Notes: a model not told the origin generated them from the letters alone. A stretch of 64,000 nucleotides of DNA from Aquiflexum lacus (GCF_015476655.1 NZ_JABFHF010000016.1:1-64000), one strand, 5' to 3'; numbered from the stretch's first letter, positions 27,665 through 38,781 are shown. Translations and numbers: made by a program.

Positions 27665-28077
27665 TGGGCAGAATTTTAGCAATTGATTTGGGAACAAAAA
27701 GAACAGGTATTGCAGTTACAGATACGCTGAAAATGTTGGCAAATCCTCTGGAAACAATAGAAACTTCAAAACTGATTGATTTTCTTACCGCCTACTTCAT
27801 AAAGGAGGAAGTAGATGTCATTGTATTGGGTCACCCGAAAAGACTTGATGGTACCCCTAATGAAATGACACCAAGGGTGTTAAGCCTGAGGAACAGACTA
27901 TCAAAAATCTACCCTGATAAAAAACTTGTCTTAATTGATGAGAGATATACTTCCAAAATGGCCATGCAAAGTATGATTGCCATGGGAAGCAAAAAAAAAG
28001 ACAGAAAAGAAAAAGCAGGCAATCTTGACAAGGTCAGTGCCGCAATTATCTTACAATCCTACTTGGAACAAATATGA
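27664..28077 (+). CDS. ruvX: Putative pre-16S rRNA nuclease / Holliday junction resolvase RuvX (YqgF)
   Basis: A 137-residue YqgF-family protein with an RNase H fold. MGRILAIDLGTKRTGIAV gives the first catalytic Asp, VLGHPKRLDGT the central signature, and LIDERYTSKMA the second acidic residue, followed by KDRKEKAGNLDKVSAAIILQ with the third. The family acts in 16S rRNA 5'-end maturation and possibly Holliday junction cleavage. It overlaps the genes on both sides (TGATG and ATGA), a tight operon with def. Confidence 0.95.
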   Translation: MGRILAIDLGTKRTGIAVTDTLKMLANPLETIETSKLIDFLTAYFIKEEVDVIVLGHPKRLDGTPNEMTPRVLSLRNRLSKIYPDKKLVLIDERYTSKMAMQSMIAMGSKKKDRKEKAGNLDKVSAAIILQSYLEQI

Positions 28078-28628
28078 TTTACCCAATAGTTGCTTACGGA
28101 AATCCGATATTAAAGAAAGAAGCAGAAGAAATCAATGAAGGTGAAAACCTGTCTGAATTGATTCAGGACATGTTCAGTACCATGGACCATGCCAATGGTG
28201 TTGGATTAGCAGCACCTCAAATCAATAAAGGAGTTCGTCTTTTTGTGATTGACAGTAGTTTGATGCTAGATGAGGAGGATGAGGAAAAAGGCATTAGAAG
28301 AGCATTTATCAATCCGATTATTCTGGATGAATACGGAGATAATTTTGGGTTTGAAGAAGGATGCTTGAGCATACCCGAAGTTAGGGCGGATATCATTAGG
28401 CCCGAAAAACTGACTATCGAATATTTTGATGAAAATTGGAATCTCAAAGAGGAGGAGTTTTCAGGAGTGACTGCTAGGGTAATTCAACACGAATATGACC
28501 ACCTTGAAGGAATATTATTTATTGATTATCTCAAAGGTCTCAAAAAAAGAATGGTACAGAGCAAATTGATTGATATCAGTAAAGGGAAAGTGTCAACTGA
28601 TTACCGTATGATTTATCCTGTCCGATGA
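28074..28628 (+). CDS. def: Peptide deformylase
   Basis: A 184-residue type I deformylase that removes the formyl group from new proteins' N-terminal Met. All three signature motifs are intact: GVGLAAPQ, EEGCLSIPE (metal-ligand Cys) and QHEYDHLEG (two metal-ligand His and the catalytic Glu). Its ATG overlaps the ruvX stop by 4 bases, which points to translational coupling. Confidence 0.97.
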   Translation: MIYPIVAYGNPILKKEAEEINEGENLSELIQDMFSTMDHANGVGLAAPQINKGVRLFVIDSSLMLDEEDEEKGIRRAFINPIILDEYGDNFGFEEGCLSIPEVRADIIRPEKLTIEYFDENWNLKEEEFSGVTARVIQHEYDHLEGILFIDYLKGLKKRMVQSKLIDISKGKVSTDYRMIYPVR

Positions 28629-28695
28629 GCTAAGGTTTATTTAGATAATCACCAAGATTTCTATCTTATTTGAATTCAATTAATTAAATATTTTC

Positions 28696-29502
28696 ATGGT
28701 AAATCAAAAAAATTCAACATCTCTAAGAATTGCTTTGGTTCAAACTGATCTGTACTGGAAAAACAAGATCGCCAATATGGCGATGTTGGAAGAAAAAATC
28801 ATGAACCTGGATCAGGTTGTAGATCTTATAATTCTTCCGGAGATGTTTACTACGGGGTTTACCATGGATACTCAGGAAGTTTCAGAACCGATGAACCTAG
28901 ATACTACAAGATGGCTGAAGCAAATGGCTGCCCAAAGTAATGCAGTAGTGACGGGCAGTATCATCATCAATGATTCGGGTAAATATTACAATAGATTACT
29001 TTGGGTAGCGCCTGACGGTGAAATTGACTCTTATGACAAAAGGCATCTTTTTAGAATGGCCAATGAGGAGGCTCATTTTGATATGGGAACCACAAAAAAG
29101 GTTTTTCAATGGAAAGGTTGGAAAATAATGCCGCAAATTTGTTACGACCTAAGATTTCCAGTTTGGTCAAGAAACAGGGTTGAGGAAAGTGATATGGAAT
29201 ATGATCTTTTATTTTATGTAGCTAGCTGGCCTAGCCCAAGGATAAATGCTTGGGATATCTTGCTTAAAGCAAGGGCAGTAGAAAATCTCTGCTACTCATT
29301 GGGGGTGAACAGAATCGGTAAGGATGGAAATGATGTCCCTTATTGTGGACATTCTGCTGCATATAATTACAAAGGAGAAAGGCTTTCTTTTGCAGATGAA
29401 AAAGAGGATATACTAATCGTTGAATTGAATCTGGATGCACTGAGAGATTATAGGACTAAGTTTCCAGCATGGATGGATGGAGATCAATTTCAGTTGAAAT
29501 GA
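28696..29502 (+). CDS. Nitrilase-superfamily amidohydrolase (omega-amidase, YafV-like)
   Basis: A 268-residue nitrilase-fold enzyme. The Glu-Lys-Cys triad appears as LPEMFTTGF (Glu), YDKRHLF (Lys) and QICYDLRFPVW (Cys). The sequence resembles the omega-amidase YafV/Nit2 branch, which hydrolyses alpha-ketoglutaramate and similar omega-amides in the methionine and glutamine transaminase pathways. It follows def after a 67-base gap and probably has its own promoter. The ATG start is clear. Confidence 0.9.
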   Translation: MVNQKNSTSLRIALVQTDLYWKNKIANMAMLEEKIMNLDQVVDLIILPEMFTTGFTMDTQEVSEPMNLDTTRWLKQMAAQSNAVVTGSIIINDSGKYYNRLLWVAPDGEIDSYDKRHLFRMANEEAHFDMGTTKKVFQWKGWKIMPQICYDLRFPVWSRNRVEESDMEYDLLFYVASWPSPRINAWDILLKARAVENLCYSLGVNRIGKDGNDVPYCGHSAAYNYKGERLSFADEKEDILIVELNLDALRDYRTKFPAWMDGDQFQLK

Positions 29503-29725
29503 GTAGGAAAAGCATGCTGTTCTGAGTTTAAGCATCCAAATTGATTATTTTTCAAAAAATAGCGCAATCTTTTGAATTCTGCCGATCAACAAAATCCAAC
29601 TTTCAAACTGGGATAATTTGTTTAATTTGGCCCATGATATTGGAATAGTCGGTTCTCTCGGGCTTTTCAGCCCTTCTTTAAGGATCGAACCATTTTCAAT
29701 GACTTTTCAAAAAAGAATTTGTTAA

Positions 29726-31975
<2,250 letters not shown>

Positions 31976-31996
31976 ATACAAATTTAAAAAAGTGAG

Positions 31997-32026
31997 TAAA
32001 AAAGCGGTGGAAACCGCTTTTTTGTT
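31997..32026 (+). terminator. Terminator of icd
   Basis: AAAAAAGCGGT and ACCGCTTTTTT form a stem around GGAA, ending in T6, about 25 bases after the icd stop. Confidence 0.85.
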
Positions 32027-32160
32027 TTTATCCAGTTATTTAGGGGATACCTCGAAAAATTATTCTTCTGATTATCAGTAGATTGGTTTTAGGATCAATT
32101 CCCCGCAATCGATTGTATTTATTTTTATTTTAAAATGTTCATTTTCAAATCTTTAAATAT

Positions 32161-32182
32161 TTTGGGGAGAGGGATAAATTTG
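32161..32182 (+). promoter_or_regulatory. Possible promoter in the icd-gap intergenic region
   Basis: The 313-base gap between icd and gap has no gene. It contains TAAATTTG (32175-32182), a full match to the Bacteroidota -7 element, but no TTG 19-21 bases upstream; the nearest TTTG is only 10 bases away. The following 100 bases are AT-rich leader. Confidence 0.3.
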
Positions 32183-32240
32183 GTAATTTTAGGTCAATAT
32201 AAGACTTAATTATTTATGTGAATAAGATTTTAAGAAGTAA

Positions 32241-33293
<1,053 letters not shown>

Positions 33294-33303
33294 TTTAATT
33301 AAT

Positions 33304-33330
33304 AAAAGGGGCATCAAAAGCCCCTTTATT
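33304..33330 (+). terminator. Terminator of gap
   Basis: AAAGGGGC and GCCCCTTT form a stem with an ATCAAAA loop and a T-rich tail, about 11 bases after the gap stop. Confidence 0.85.
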
Positions 33331-33395
33331 ATTTCTTCATTTTTGGTTAATGACATTTTTTTTGTTAATATGACACTTGAAATTTATTGAGAGTT

Positions 33396-34070
33396 ATGTA
33401 TTTATTATTGTTATGGATTTTCTTTTTGGGAAATCCTGAATTACCCCAAACCAAATCAGACAGTTCTTCTAATCACCCCAAAAAAGAAAATCTTGATCCT
33501 GATGAAATAGTTAAGTTGAAGAATAAGGCAATTCCCATTGCCATATTGGAGCCTGTTTTAACAGCATTATCGTATTTCCCTGAATTGGAGGAAGTGGATA
33601 TTTCTTTTGAATTCAAAGAAAAAATATCAGGAGCAGTAATGCAGGCACAGCCTAAGATTTTTTCATTGTTTGTTGATGGAAAAGAAAGAAGAAAGTACAG
33701 GGTAAAAATCTCAAGACAATTGGAGTTTGGGAATGGGGATGTGTTGGCGATAGAAAATGTTCCTTTTGATGCTTTGGTCGGATGGATTGGACATGAATTG
33801 GGACATGTGATGGATTATTTGAATAGATCATCGGCTGATATGATGCATTTTGGCGCGAGGTATTTGATGTCCAAGAAGAGAGTAACAGAAGCAGAACTAA
33901 CAGCAGATGGATATGCCATAGGTTGTGGATTAGGTAATGAGATTTTGGCAAACAAAAATTTTATTCTTGACAATGATGGATTTGAGGAGGATTACAAGAA
34001 TAAAATACGGAACCTTTATATGTCTCCTCAAATGGTTCTTACTCTTCACGAAGCGTTAATAAAACAATAA
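33396..34070 (+). CDS. Putative zinc metalloprotease (HExxH), function unknown
   Basis: A 224-residue protein starting at the ATG that yields MYLLLLWIFFLGNPE, a short hydrophobic N terminus that may be a signal or anchor. An in-frame TTG three codons upstream is less likely. WIGHELGHVMDY is a zinc-binding HExxH helix and TEAELTADGYAIG gives the downstream ExxxD/A helix found as third ligand in gluzincin-type peptidases, so an intact active site is likely. The region between lacks other recognised domains. It is probably an extracytoplasmic peptidase and was not recognised as a named family. Confidence 0.75.
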   Translation: MYLLLLWIFFLGNPELPQTKSDSSSNHPKKENLDPDEIVKLKNKAIPIAILEPVLTALSYFPELEEVDISFEFKEKISGAVMQAQPKIFSLFVDGKERRKYRVKISRQLEFGNGDVLAIENVPFDALVGWIGHELGHVMDYLNRSSADMMHFGARYLMSKKRVTEAELTADGYAIGCGLGNEILANKNFILDNDGFEEDYKNKIRNLYMSPQMVLTLHEALIKQ

Positions 34071-34186
34071 CTATTGGGTAATTTTGTAACAAAAGAATAG
34101 TACATCCATTTTTTTAAGGAAAAATTCTGAAAATTATTTTTAAGTTTTCCCCTATTTTGAGTAACTAAAAGGAGTCAATTAAGTTA

Positions 34187-34822
34187 ATGAGATATATGGA
34201 AACTTACATTCCAATATTCCCATTAAAGCTTGTTGCATTTCCAGGTGAGGAGATTAATCTTCATATTTTTGAACCGAGGTATAAACAACTCATTACTGAT
34301 ATAGTCGAGAAAAAAACCTCTTTTGGTATAGCCGTATACTTAGATAAATTGATGCCTATAGGTACGGAAGTTGAACTTAAGGAGGTTTCTAAAGTCTACG
34401 AAGATGGTAGAGTGGATATCAAAACTGTTGGGAAAAAGGTTTTTGAGATAATTACGTTGGAAAACCCTATGCCTCAAAAGTTATATGCCGGCGGAAGGGT
34501 AATGTTTTACGAGAATGATCAGAATATTTTTCAAAATATTTATTCAGAATATCTTTTTTATTTGAAGGAACTGTTCAGGTTGATGAATTATGATATTGAT
34601 TTGATCCCCTTACAAGTAAATTCTTTTACTTATGCACACAAAATTGGTCTAAAACTAGAGGAAGAATATGAACTTTTGTTAATGGATAAGGAGGAAGAAA
34701 GAGTGAAATATCTTATTAAACATTTATTAAAAGTAATTCCAATACTCCGGGATATTGAAGCTGCTAAAAATAAAATTAAGATGAATGGTCATTTCAAAAA
34801 TTTTGACCCATTAGAATTTTAA
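34187..34822 (+). CDS. LON peptidase substrate-binding (N-terminal) domain protein
   Basis: A 211-residue protein consisting of a Lon N-terminal substrate-binding domain without an ATPase or protease domain. The diagnostic segments are the IPIFPLKLVAFPGE start, LHIFEPRYKQLI, FGIAVYLD and VYEDGRVDIKTVG. A helical C terminus follows. Such stand-alone proteins are common in Bacteroidota, with unclear function. AAGGAG at about 34169-34174 precedes the ATG at 34187; a second ATG at 34196 is possible. Confidence 0.9.
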   Translation: MRYMETYIPIFPLKLVAFPGEEINLHIFEPRYKQLITDIVEKKTSFGIAVYLDKLMPIGTEVELKEVSKVYEDGRVDIKTVGKKVFEIITLENPMPQKLYAGGRVMFYENDQNIFQNIYSEYLFYLKELFRLMNYDIDLIPLQVNSFTYAHKIGLKLEEEYELLLMDKEEERVKYLIKHLLKVIPILRDIEAAKNKIKMNGHFKNFDPLEF

Positions 34823-34823
34823 T

Positions 34824-35552
34824 TTAAAGTGGGGTGATGTTTTCTTTTTTAATGAATCCTTTTTGATTCTCCCATTTAACTTCATACCAAATATCTTTTG
34901 AGGAATTGATCACGACCCGATGTCCGGGATAGGCAACATTCAATAGTATTCCAGCAGCTGTTGGTCTATCCATTACTAGAGTTGGACTCCCGGTAATAAT
35001 CCCTGTATTTGGTTGGGAAAGAAAATTATTGGTAAGGAAAGCTAACGTAAGGAAAATTAAACTAGGAAGATAGTGTATTGGTTTTTCAGCATTTTTTTTG
35101 AATACAAACAATAAAGTAAGAGATAATATCAAAAGGAAGGAGAATACAGATGTTATTTCCAATTGAAGATCGGTTAAAAATTTCATAAACCTATCTTTGT
35201 CGTTAAGTTCATAGCCGATTAAATTATTCTGTTCAGTCAAAGTTTTGATTTTGGTAATAACTCTTGGGGTGGGGTTTAGGTCATAAAATTTAGCCAAGTA
35301 AAAACTGCTATTTGAATAATCTCCAATTCCTTCTGAAATAAAAGCCATTTTCAACAGCATAGCAGGAGAGTAAGTTTGATCGTTTTGGAGCAAACCTTCA
35401 TAGATTACCATAGCTTCTTGATAATTCTTTGTCACAAACAAAGAATCTGCTTTTTGTAGCATGGATATATCAGCCTGACAATTAAAGCTTTGTAAAAAGG
35501 TGATAAAAAATATTATAAATTTTGTGATAAAGATTCGATTTGGGTTTGGCAT
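34824..35552 (-). CDS. TPR and SH3-like domain membrane protein (BatE-like)
   Basis: A 242-residue membrane protein: an N-terminal signal/anchor (ITKFIIFFITFLQSFNC), two TPR-like helical repeats (DSLFVTKNYQEAMVIYEGLL and KMAFISEGIGDYSNSSFYLAKFY), two hydrophobic segments (SVFSFLLILSLTLLFVF and LPSLIFLTLAFLTNNFL), and a C-terminal bacterial SH3-like stretch (VMDRPTAAGILLNVAYPGHRV ... WYEVKWENQKGFIKKENI). The order resembles BatE of the aerotolerance operon, but no bat neighbours are present. It converges with the LON-domain gene, stops 1 base apart. Confidence 0.8.
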   Translation of the reverse strand: MPNPNRIFITKFIIFFITFLQSFNCQADISMLQKADSLFVTKNYQEAMVIYEGLLQNDQTYSPAMLLKMAFISEGIGDYSNSSFYLAKFYDLNPTPRVITKIKTLTEQNNLIGYELNDKDRFMKFLTDLQLEITSVFSFLLILSLTLLFVFKKNAEKPIHYLPSLIFLTLAFLTNNFLSQPNTGIITGSPTLVMDRPTAAGILLNVAYPGHRVVINSSKDIWYEVKWENQKGFIKKENITPL

Positions 35553-35718
35553 TTTAAATACAGCGGCTTAAATTTGCAGTCCAATTACGGCAATGATTTA
35601 AAAAAAAGCAAATCAAATCTCCCTCTTGTCAGTTGTCAGTGTCAATAATTATTGGGAACCAAGATGATAAAAATCTTCAAAAGTGAAGAATTTAATGCCT
35701 AATTAGTATCTCGATGTT

Positions 35719-35839
35719 GACCGGGATGGTAGAGTGTAAAAGCATGATTCCGTATCCCGATAGTTATCGGAATGGTAGAGCAAATAAAATATGATTCCGT
35801 GTCCCGATATTTATCGGGATGGTAGAGCAAATAAAATAT
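35719..35839 (+). repeat. 47-bp tandem repeats carrying tRNA-Lys fragments and a CCCGATA palindrome
   Basis: Units starting at 35746 and 35793 lead with period 47 into the real tRNA-Lys at 35840. Each unit has GATTCCGT (tRNA-Lys bases 1-8), then a palindrome of the form TCCCGATANTTATCGGGA in place of the 5' half of the D-arm, then ATGGTAGAGCAA (tRNA bases from the D-loop to position 26), then ATAAAATAT. A decayed partial unit lies at 35719-35745 (GGGATGGTAGAG...GCAT). Confidence 0.85.
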
Positions 35840-35912
35840 GATTCCGTAGCTCAGCTGGTAGAGCAATACACTTTTAATGTATGGGTCCTGGGTTCGAGCC
35901 CCAGCGGGATCA
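35840..35912 (+). tRNA. tRNA-Lys (TTT), copy 1
   Basis: A full cloverleaf: acceptor GATTCCG/CGGGATC, D-arm GCTC...GAGC, anticodon stem ATACA/TGTAT with loop CTTTTAA (anticodon TTT), T-arm CTGGG/CCCAG with TTCGAGC loop. The discriminator A is followed by CCA (35913-35915), so the CCA end may be encoded. Confidence 0.97.
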
Positions 35913-35965
35913 CCAAAGTGTAAAACAAGTTTGAAAAGTCAGACTTTCCACCAAAAAATAAAGTT

Positions 35966-36039
35966 CGGGGTGTAGCGTAGCCCGGTATCGCGCCTCGTTT
36001 GGGACGAGGAGGTCGTAGGTTCGAATCCTGCCACCCCGA
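35966..36039 (+). tRNA. tRNA-Pro (TGG)
   Basis: Acceptor CGGGGTG pairs with CACCCCG; the anticodon stem CCTCG/CGAGG encloses TTTGGGA with anticodon TGG; the T-arm is GTAGG/CCTGC with TTCGAAT. The D-arm GCG...CGC is short, as usual for tRNA-Pro. CCA is not encoded. Confidence 0.96.
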
Positions 36040-36052
36040 CTTAATTTATCAC

Positions 36053-36126
36053 GGTCCTGTAGCTCAATTGGATAGAGCAACTGCCTTCTAAGCAGTAGGT
36101 TTCAGGTTCGATTCCTGACAGGATCA
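36053..36126 (+). tRNA. tRNA-Arg (TCT)
   Basis: Acceptor GGTCCTG pairs with CAGGATC (one G-T); D-arm GCTC...GAGC; anticodon stem ACTGC/GCAGT with loop CTTCTAA (anticodon TCT); T-arm TCAGG/CCTGA with TTCGATT. CCA is not encoded. Confidence 0.96.
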
Positions 36127-36135
36127 CTAAACACT

Positions 36136-36162
36136 GAGCATCTCTTTGCTGGGATGCTCAAT
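36136..36162 (+). terminator. Hairpin after tRNA-Arg
   Basis: GAGCATC and GATGCTC form a 7-bp stem with a ten-base loop, followed by AATTTATT. It may end the tRNA-Lys-Pro-Arg transcript, but the T tract is weak. Confidence 0.5.
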
Positions 36163-36164
36163 TT

Positions 36165-36185
36165 ATTAATGGACTATCCATTAAT
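36165..36185. repeat. Perfect inverted repeat between tRNA-Arg and tRNA-Lys
   Basis: ATTAATGGA, CTA, TCCATTAAT: a 9-bp perfect stem with a 3-base loop. It directly abuts the 47-bp unit before the second tRNA-Lys. Confidence 0.7.
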
Positions 36186-36186
36186 T

Positions 36187-36233
36187 TATTCCGTCTTCCG
36201 ATAGTTATCGGGATGGTAGAACAAATAAAATAT
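36187..36233 (+). repeat. 47-bp tRNA-Lys-fragment unit before tRNA-Lys copy 2
   Basis: The same unit as at 35746/35793, with drift: ATTCCGT, then CTTCCGATAGTTATCGGG, then ATGGTAGAACAA and ATAAAATAT. The spacing to the tRNA is again exactly 47 bases, so repeat plus tRNA seem to have been duplicated together. Confidence 0.8.
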
Positions 36234-36306
36234 GATTCCGTAGCTCAGCTGGTAGAGCAATACACTTTTAATGTATGGGTCCTGGGTTCGAATCCCAGCG
36301 GGATCA
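36234..36306 (+). tRNA. tRNA-Lys (TTT), copy 2
   Basis: Nearly identical to the copy at 35840. It differs in the T-arm, TTCGAAT with CCCAG against TTCGAGC with CCCAG. Anticodon TTT. The discriminator A is followed by CAA, so CCA is not encoded here, unlike in copy 1. Confidence 0.97.
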
Positions 36307-36307
36307 C

Positions 36308-36340
36308 AAAAGCCTCCTCAAAAGGGAGGCTTTTTTATTT
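36308..36340 (+). terminator. Terminator of the tRNA cluster
   Basis: AGCCTCC and GGAGGCT pair around TCAAAAG, followed by T6, immediately after the second tRNA-Lys. Confidence 0.9.
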
Positions 36341-36475
36341 TAAAAAAATTTAATATTTACGCTTTCTTTAGGTTATTTCAATGCAAAAATTTTAATTGAC
36401 GATCGATTCACACCAATACAAGTGAACATTGTATTATGTGTTTAACAGTGTGCCATTTATAATCCAAATTGTGCT

Positions 36476-37129
36476 ATGCCTAAAAATCAACCACAAAACC
36501 GAAAACTTAAAGTTGCTATAATTCTGACGATAATTATTGTGATGATATTCGGTAAAAACATACTGGAAAGAAAAAACTTCAATGAGCTTGGTGATAGTTT
36601 TGTTTCTTTTTACGAAGATAGATTAGTAGTTGAAAGTTATATTTTTTCGATATCTGAAAAACTTTTTAGAATCAAGCTCCTTGTTAATCATTGTGAGTTT
36701 GAAAGCGATTACAGTCACGTGATTGATGAAATCAGTGAATATGAAGAGGATATACTCTTGCTTGTGGATAGCTTCGAAAAAACAAAATTAACATTAACGG
36801 AAGATCAGTTTTTGACTGATTTTAGGAACATAATTGAAAAAAATTTACGGATATCAGAATATGCGCTTCTGTATTCCGATGAGACAGGGATCAATTCCAA
36901 GTCTGTAAAAGAGTATAATTCTTATATCGAAAGGGCAATTTCCGATTTGGAGAAGCTTTCTCTAATTCAGATTGAGGAAGGTCAAAAGCTCGCAAATAAC
37001 TCTGATAAAGTGGTCAATCGGTCCAGAATTTGGGCGCAGTTCGAGGTGGCTGCTTTAGTGATACTTTTGATCATAATTTATCTTTTAATCTATACCTCAA
37101 GATCTATTAAAGCCGATTTTATTGATTGA
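36476..37129 (+). CDS. Membrane protein with MCP-like four-helix-bundle sensor domain and no output domain
   Basis: A 217-residue protein with two membrane segments (KVAIILTIIIVMIFG near the start and AALVILLIIIYLLIY near the end). The ~150 residues between are charged and predicted all-helical, with heptad-like spacing (ISEKLFRIKLLVNH, IDEISEYEEDILLLVDSF, ISDLEKLSLIQIEEGQKLA). This arrangement matches the periplasmic four-helix-bundle sensor of methyl-accepting chemotaxis proteins, but the protein stops 10 residues after the second helix, without a HAMP or signalling domain. Function unknown. It follows the tRNA terminator alone. Confidence 0.65.
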   Translation: MPKNQPQNRKLKVAIILTIIIVMIFGKNILERKNFNELGDSFVSFYEDRLVVESYIFSISEKLFRIKLLVNHCEFESDYSHVIDEISEYEEDILLLVDSFEKTKLTLTEDQFLTDFRNIIEKNLRISEYALLYSDETGINSKSVKEYNSYIERAISDLEKLSLIQIEEGQKLANNSDKVVNRSRIWAQFEVAALVILLIIIYLLIYTSRSIKADFID

Positions 37130-37246
37130 TTTTAATCTCCAGAGCAGTTACTGTCTTGGGAAGTTGAAACAAAAAAATCCAAGTACTCTCCATAACCATT
37201 CAGCTGAAATGGCTTTGGAGAATACTGGAATTTTAAAATTGTAATT

Positions 37247-38149
37247 TCAAAATATCAGATTTTTCATAAAAGCAGCATTTTTCTCAGCAGCTTCCATTGG
37301 GGTGGTTCCTTCAAATCTTTCCTGTTCTACGATAAAGTATTTCATCCCATTATCCTTACCTGCTCGTAGAATGGCAGGAAAGTCCATGATACCTTTTCCG
37401 ACAATTATAGAACCATTTGCTTCTGAAAAATCCAAATCTCCATCTTTATCTTTGACATGTCCCAAAGTGAACCTGTTTGGGTATTTTTTAATATATTCTA
37501 TTGGATCAAAACCAGCAGTATACACCCAGTAGGTATCCATTTCAAAATCCACAAGGGCTGGATCAGTATTTTCCATCAAATAATTTTGGGGAATCTGTCC
37601 TTCCAATTCCTCGAAAGTATAACCGTGATTGTGATAAGCAAATCTGACTCCATGCTTTTTGCATATTTCACCCTGTTTATTAAAATCATCTGCCAATTTC
37701 TTGAACGCATCCATGGATTTTTGTGGACCAACCCAAGGATTGATGAGGTATTTCATGCCAATGGCACCGGCTTGCTCAGCTATGGATTCCAAATCTGTAA
37801 AGGTGTCCACATGGGAAGCAATGAAATCCAAACCAAGGTCATCTGTAAGTGATTTGAATTCGGTGTTTTTCATTCCCCAGAAAATACCTTTCCCGCCATC
37901 AAAACCCTCTATTTGAGTATAGCCGTATTTGGCTATTGCTTTGATTGTGGCGACTGGATCTTCGGCCATATTTTCTTTTACAGAATAAAGTTGAAGACCA
38001 AAATCATCCAAAATACCTTTAGCGGCTCCTAATAATGCTTCGTTTCCTTCTACTGTTTCTTTTTTTGGAGAAGCGCAAAACTGTAGTGGGAGAAAAGCTC
38101 CGGCTCCCATTACAGCACTCAACTGAATAAATTTTCTTCTGTTTTTCAT
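37247..38149 (-). CDS. Secreted sugar phosphate isomerase/epimerase-family (xylose-isomerase-like TIM barrel) protein
   Basis: A 300-residue TIM barrel of the AP-endonuclease-2/xylose isomerase-like family with a twin-arginine-type leader (MKNRRKFIQLSAVMGAGAFL) and a Cys after it (QFCASPKK) that could be lipidated. Metal-site candidates are IEGFDGG, HVDTF, FAYHNHGYTFEE, VDFEMDTYWV, LGHVKDKDG and YFIVEQERF. It is the last gene of the five-gene minus operon, 57 bases after the subunit-3 gene, with an imperfect hairpin at 38165-38192 between them. Relatives in such clusters act on 3-keto sugars or epimerise sugars; the reaction here is inferred. Confidence 0.87.
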   Translation of the reverse strand: MKNRRKFIQLSAVMGAGAFLPLQFCASPKKETVEGNEALLGAAKGILDDFGLQLYSVKENMAEDPVATIKAIAKYGYTQIEGFDGGKGIFWGMKNTEFKSLTDDLGLDFIASHVDTFTDLESIAEQAGAIGMKYLINPWVGPQKSMDAFKKLADDFNKQGEICKKHGVRFAYHNHGYTFEELEGQIPQNYLMENTDPALVDFEMDTYWVYTAGFDPIEYIKKYPNRFTLGHVKDKDGDLDFSEANGSIIVGKGIMDFPAILRAGKDNGMKYFIVEQERFEGTTPMEAAEKNAAFMKNLIF

Positions 38150-38206
38150 GCTGGGATTAAATTAAAAGAGACTGTCAAAAAACAGCCTCTTGGGTTTATT
38201 GATAAA

Positions 38207-38764
38207 TTAAATTGCGTAAGCCTTATCCCCAGGCTTATACTCTATACAGGCATCATATCTCCCTGGAACTTCAACATAATGTAATTGCTGAGTTGCGCCG
38301 ATTTCAGAGGTAAAATACCCTAGAACGGTCAAATCCTGAAGCATACCGATCACTGCTGGTCCTTTTTCTTCAGTTTCTATTGCTTTTGTTTTTAGCTCAT
38401 TTAGATAGGCTGTCCGCTCTTCCACACTTGCATCCATAAAGTCTTTGCCTTTGGATGTTTTGAAATCCTTTTTAATGTAATTTAAGCCATTTAAAAAGGT
38501 TTGCTGTTGTTCGGCGTTGTAGGTGTCTTTGACCATCATTTGCATAAACTCACCAATCTTAGTGGCTTTTGCGCCCGGGGTATCGGTAGTGGGTATGATG
38601 GCCTCTCCTATTTCATCCAAAAAAGCGATGTCTTTTGGAGAAAATTCAAGGCCTACGATTTGATCCTCCGGCGCACAACCTGAAAGGATGGCATTGGCTC
38701 CCACCATGGTGCCTCCCATCATCAGCGCGAAGCTTTTTATTGCATCTCTTCTGTTCATTGCCAT
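38207..38764 (-). CDS. Gluconate 2-dehydrogenase subunit 3 family protein (Tat-exported)
   Basis: A 185-residue small subunit with a clear Tat signal (MNRRDAIKSFALMMGG) and a lipobox-like LSGC. The rest matches the gluconate 2-dehydrogenase subunit 3 family (FLDEIGEAIIPTTDTPGAKATKIGEF ... LQDLTVLGYFTSEIGATQQLHYVEVPGRYDACIEY). Such subunits bring the leaderless GMC flavoprotein through the Tat system (hitch-hiker export) and anchor it. It lies 17 bases downstream of the GMC gene and pairs with it. Confidence 0.92.
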   Translation of the reverse strand: MAMNRRDAIKSFALMMGGTMVGANAILSGCAPEDQIVGLEFSPKDIAFLDEIGEAIIPTTDTPGAKATKIGEFMQMMVKDTYNAEQQQTFLNGLNYIKKDFKTSKGKDFMDASVEERTAYLNELKTKAIETEEKGPAVIGMLQDLTVLGYFTSEIGATQQLHYVEVPGRYDACIEYKPGDKAYAI

Positions 38765-38781
38765 GATTCAATTTTTTTAGA

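Noticed and set aside
29660-29680. GGGCT/AGCCC hairpin considered a nitrilase terminator
   Set aside because: The stem is only 5 bp, it lies about 160 bases after the stop, and the T tract is broken; mentioned only in the icd entry.
34079-34086. TAATTTTG considered a promoter for the LON-domain gene
   Set aside because: No TTG at the right distance upstream; a match to an AT-rich 8-mer alone is too weak in this base composition.
35719-36233. Considered a CRISPR-like array because of regular 47-bp spacing and palindromes
   Set aside because: Units are contiguous with no unique spacers, contain tRNA sequence, and no cas genes are present in the window.
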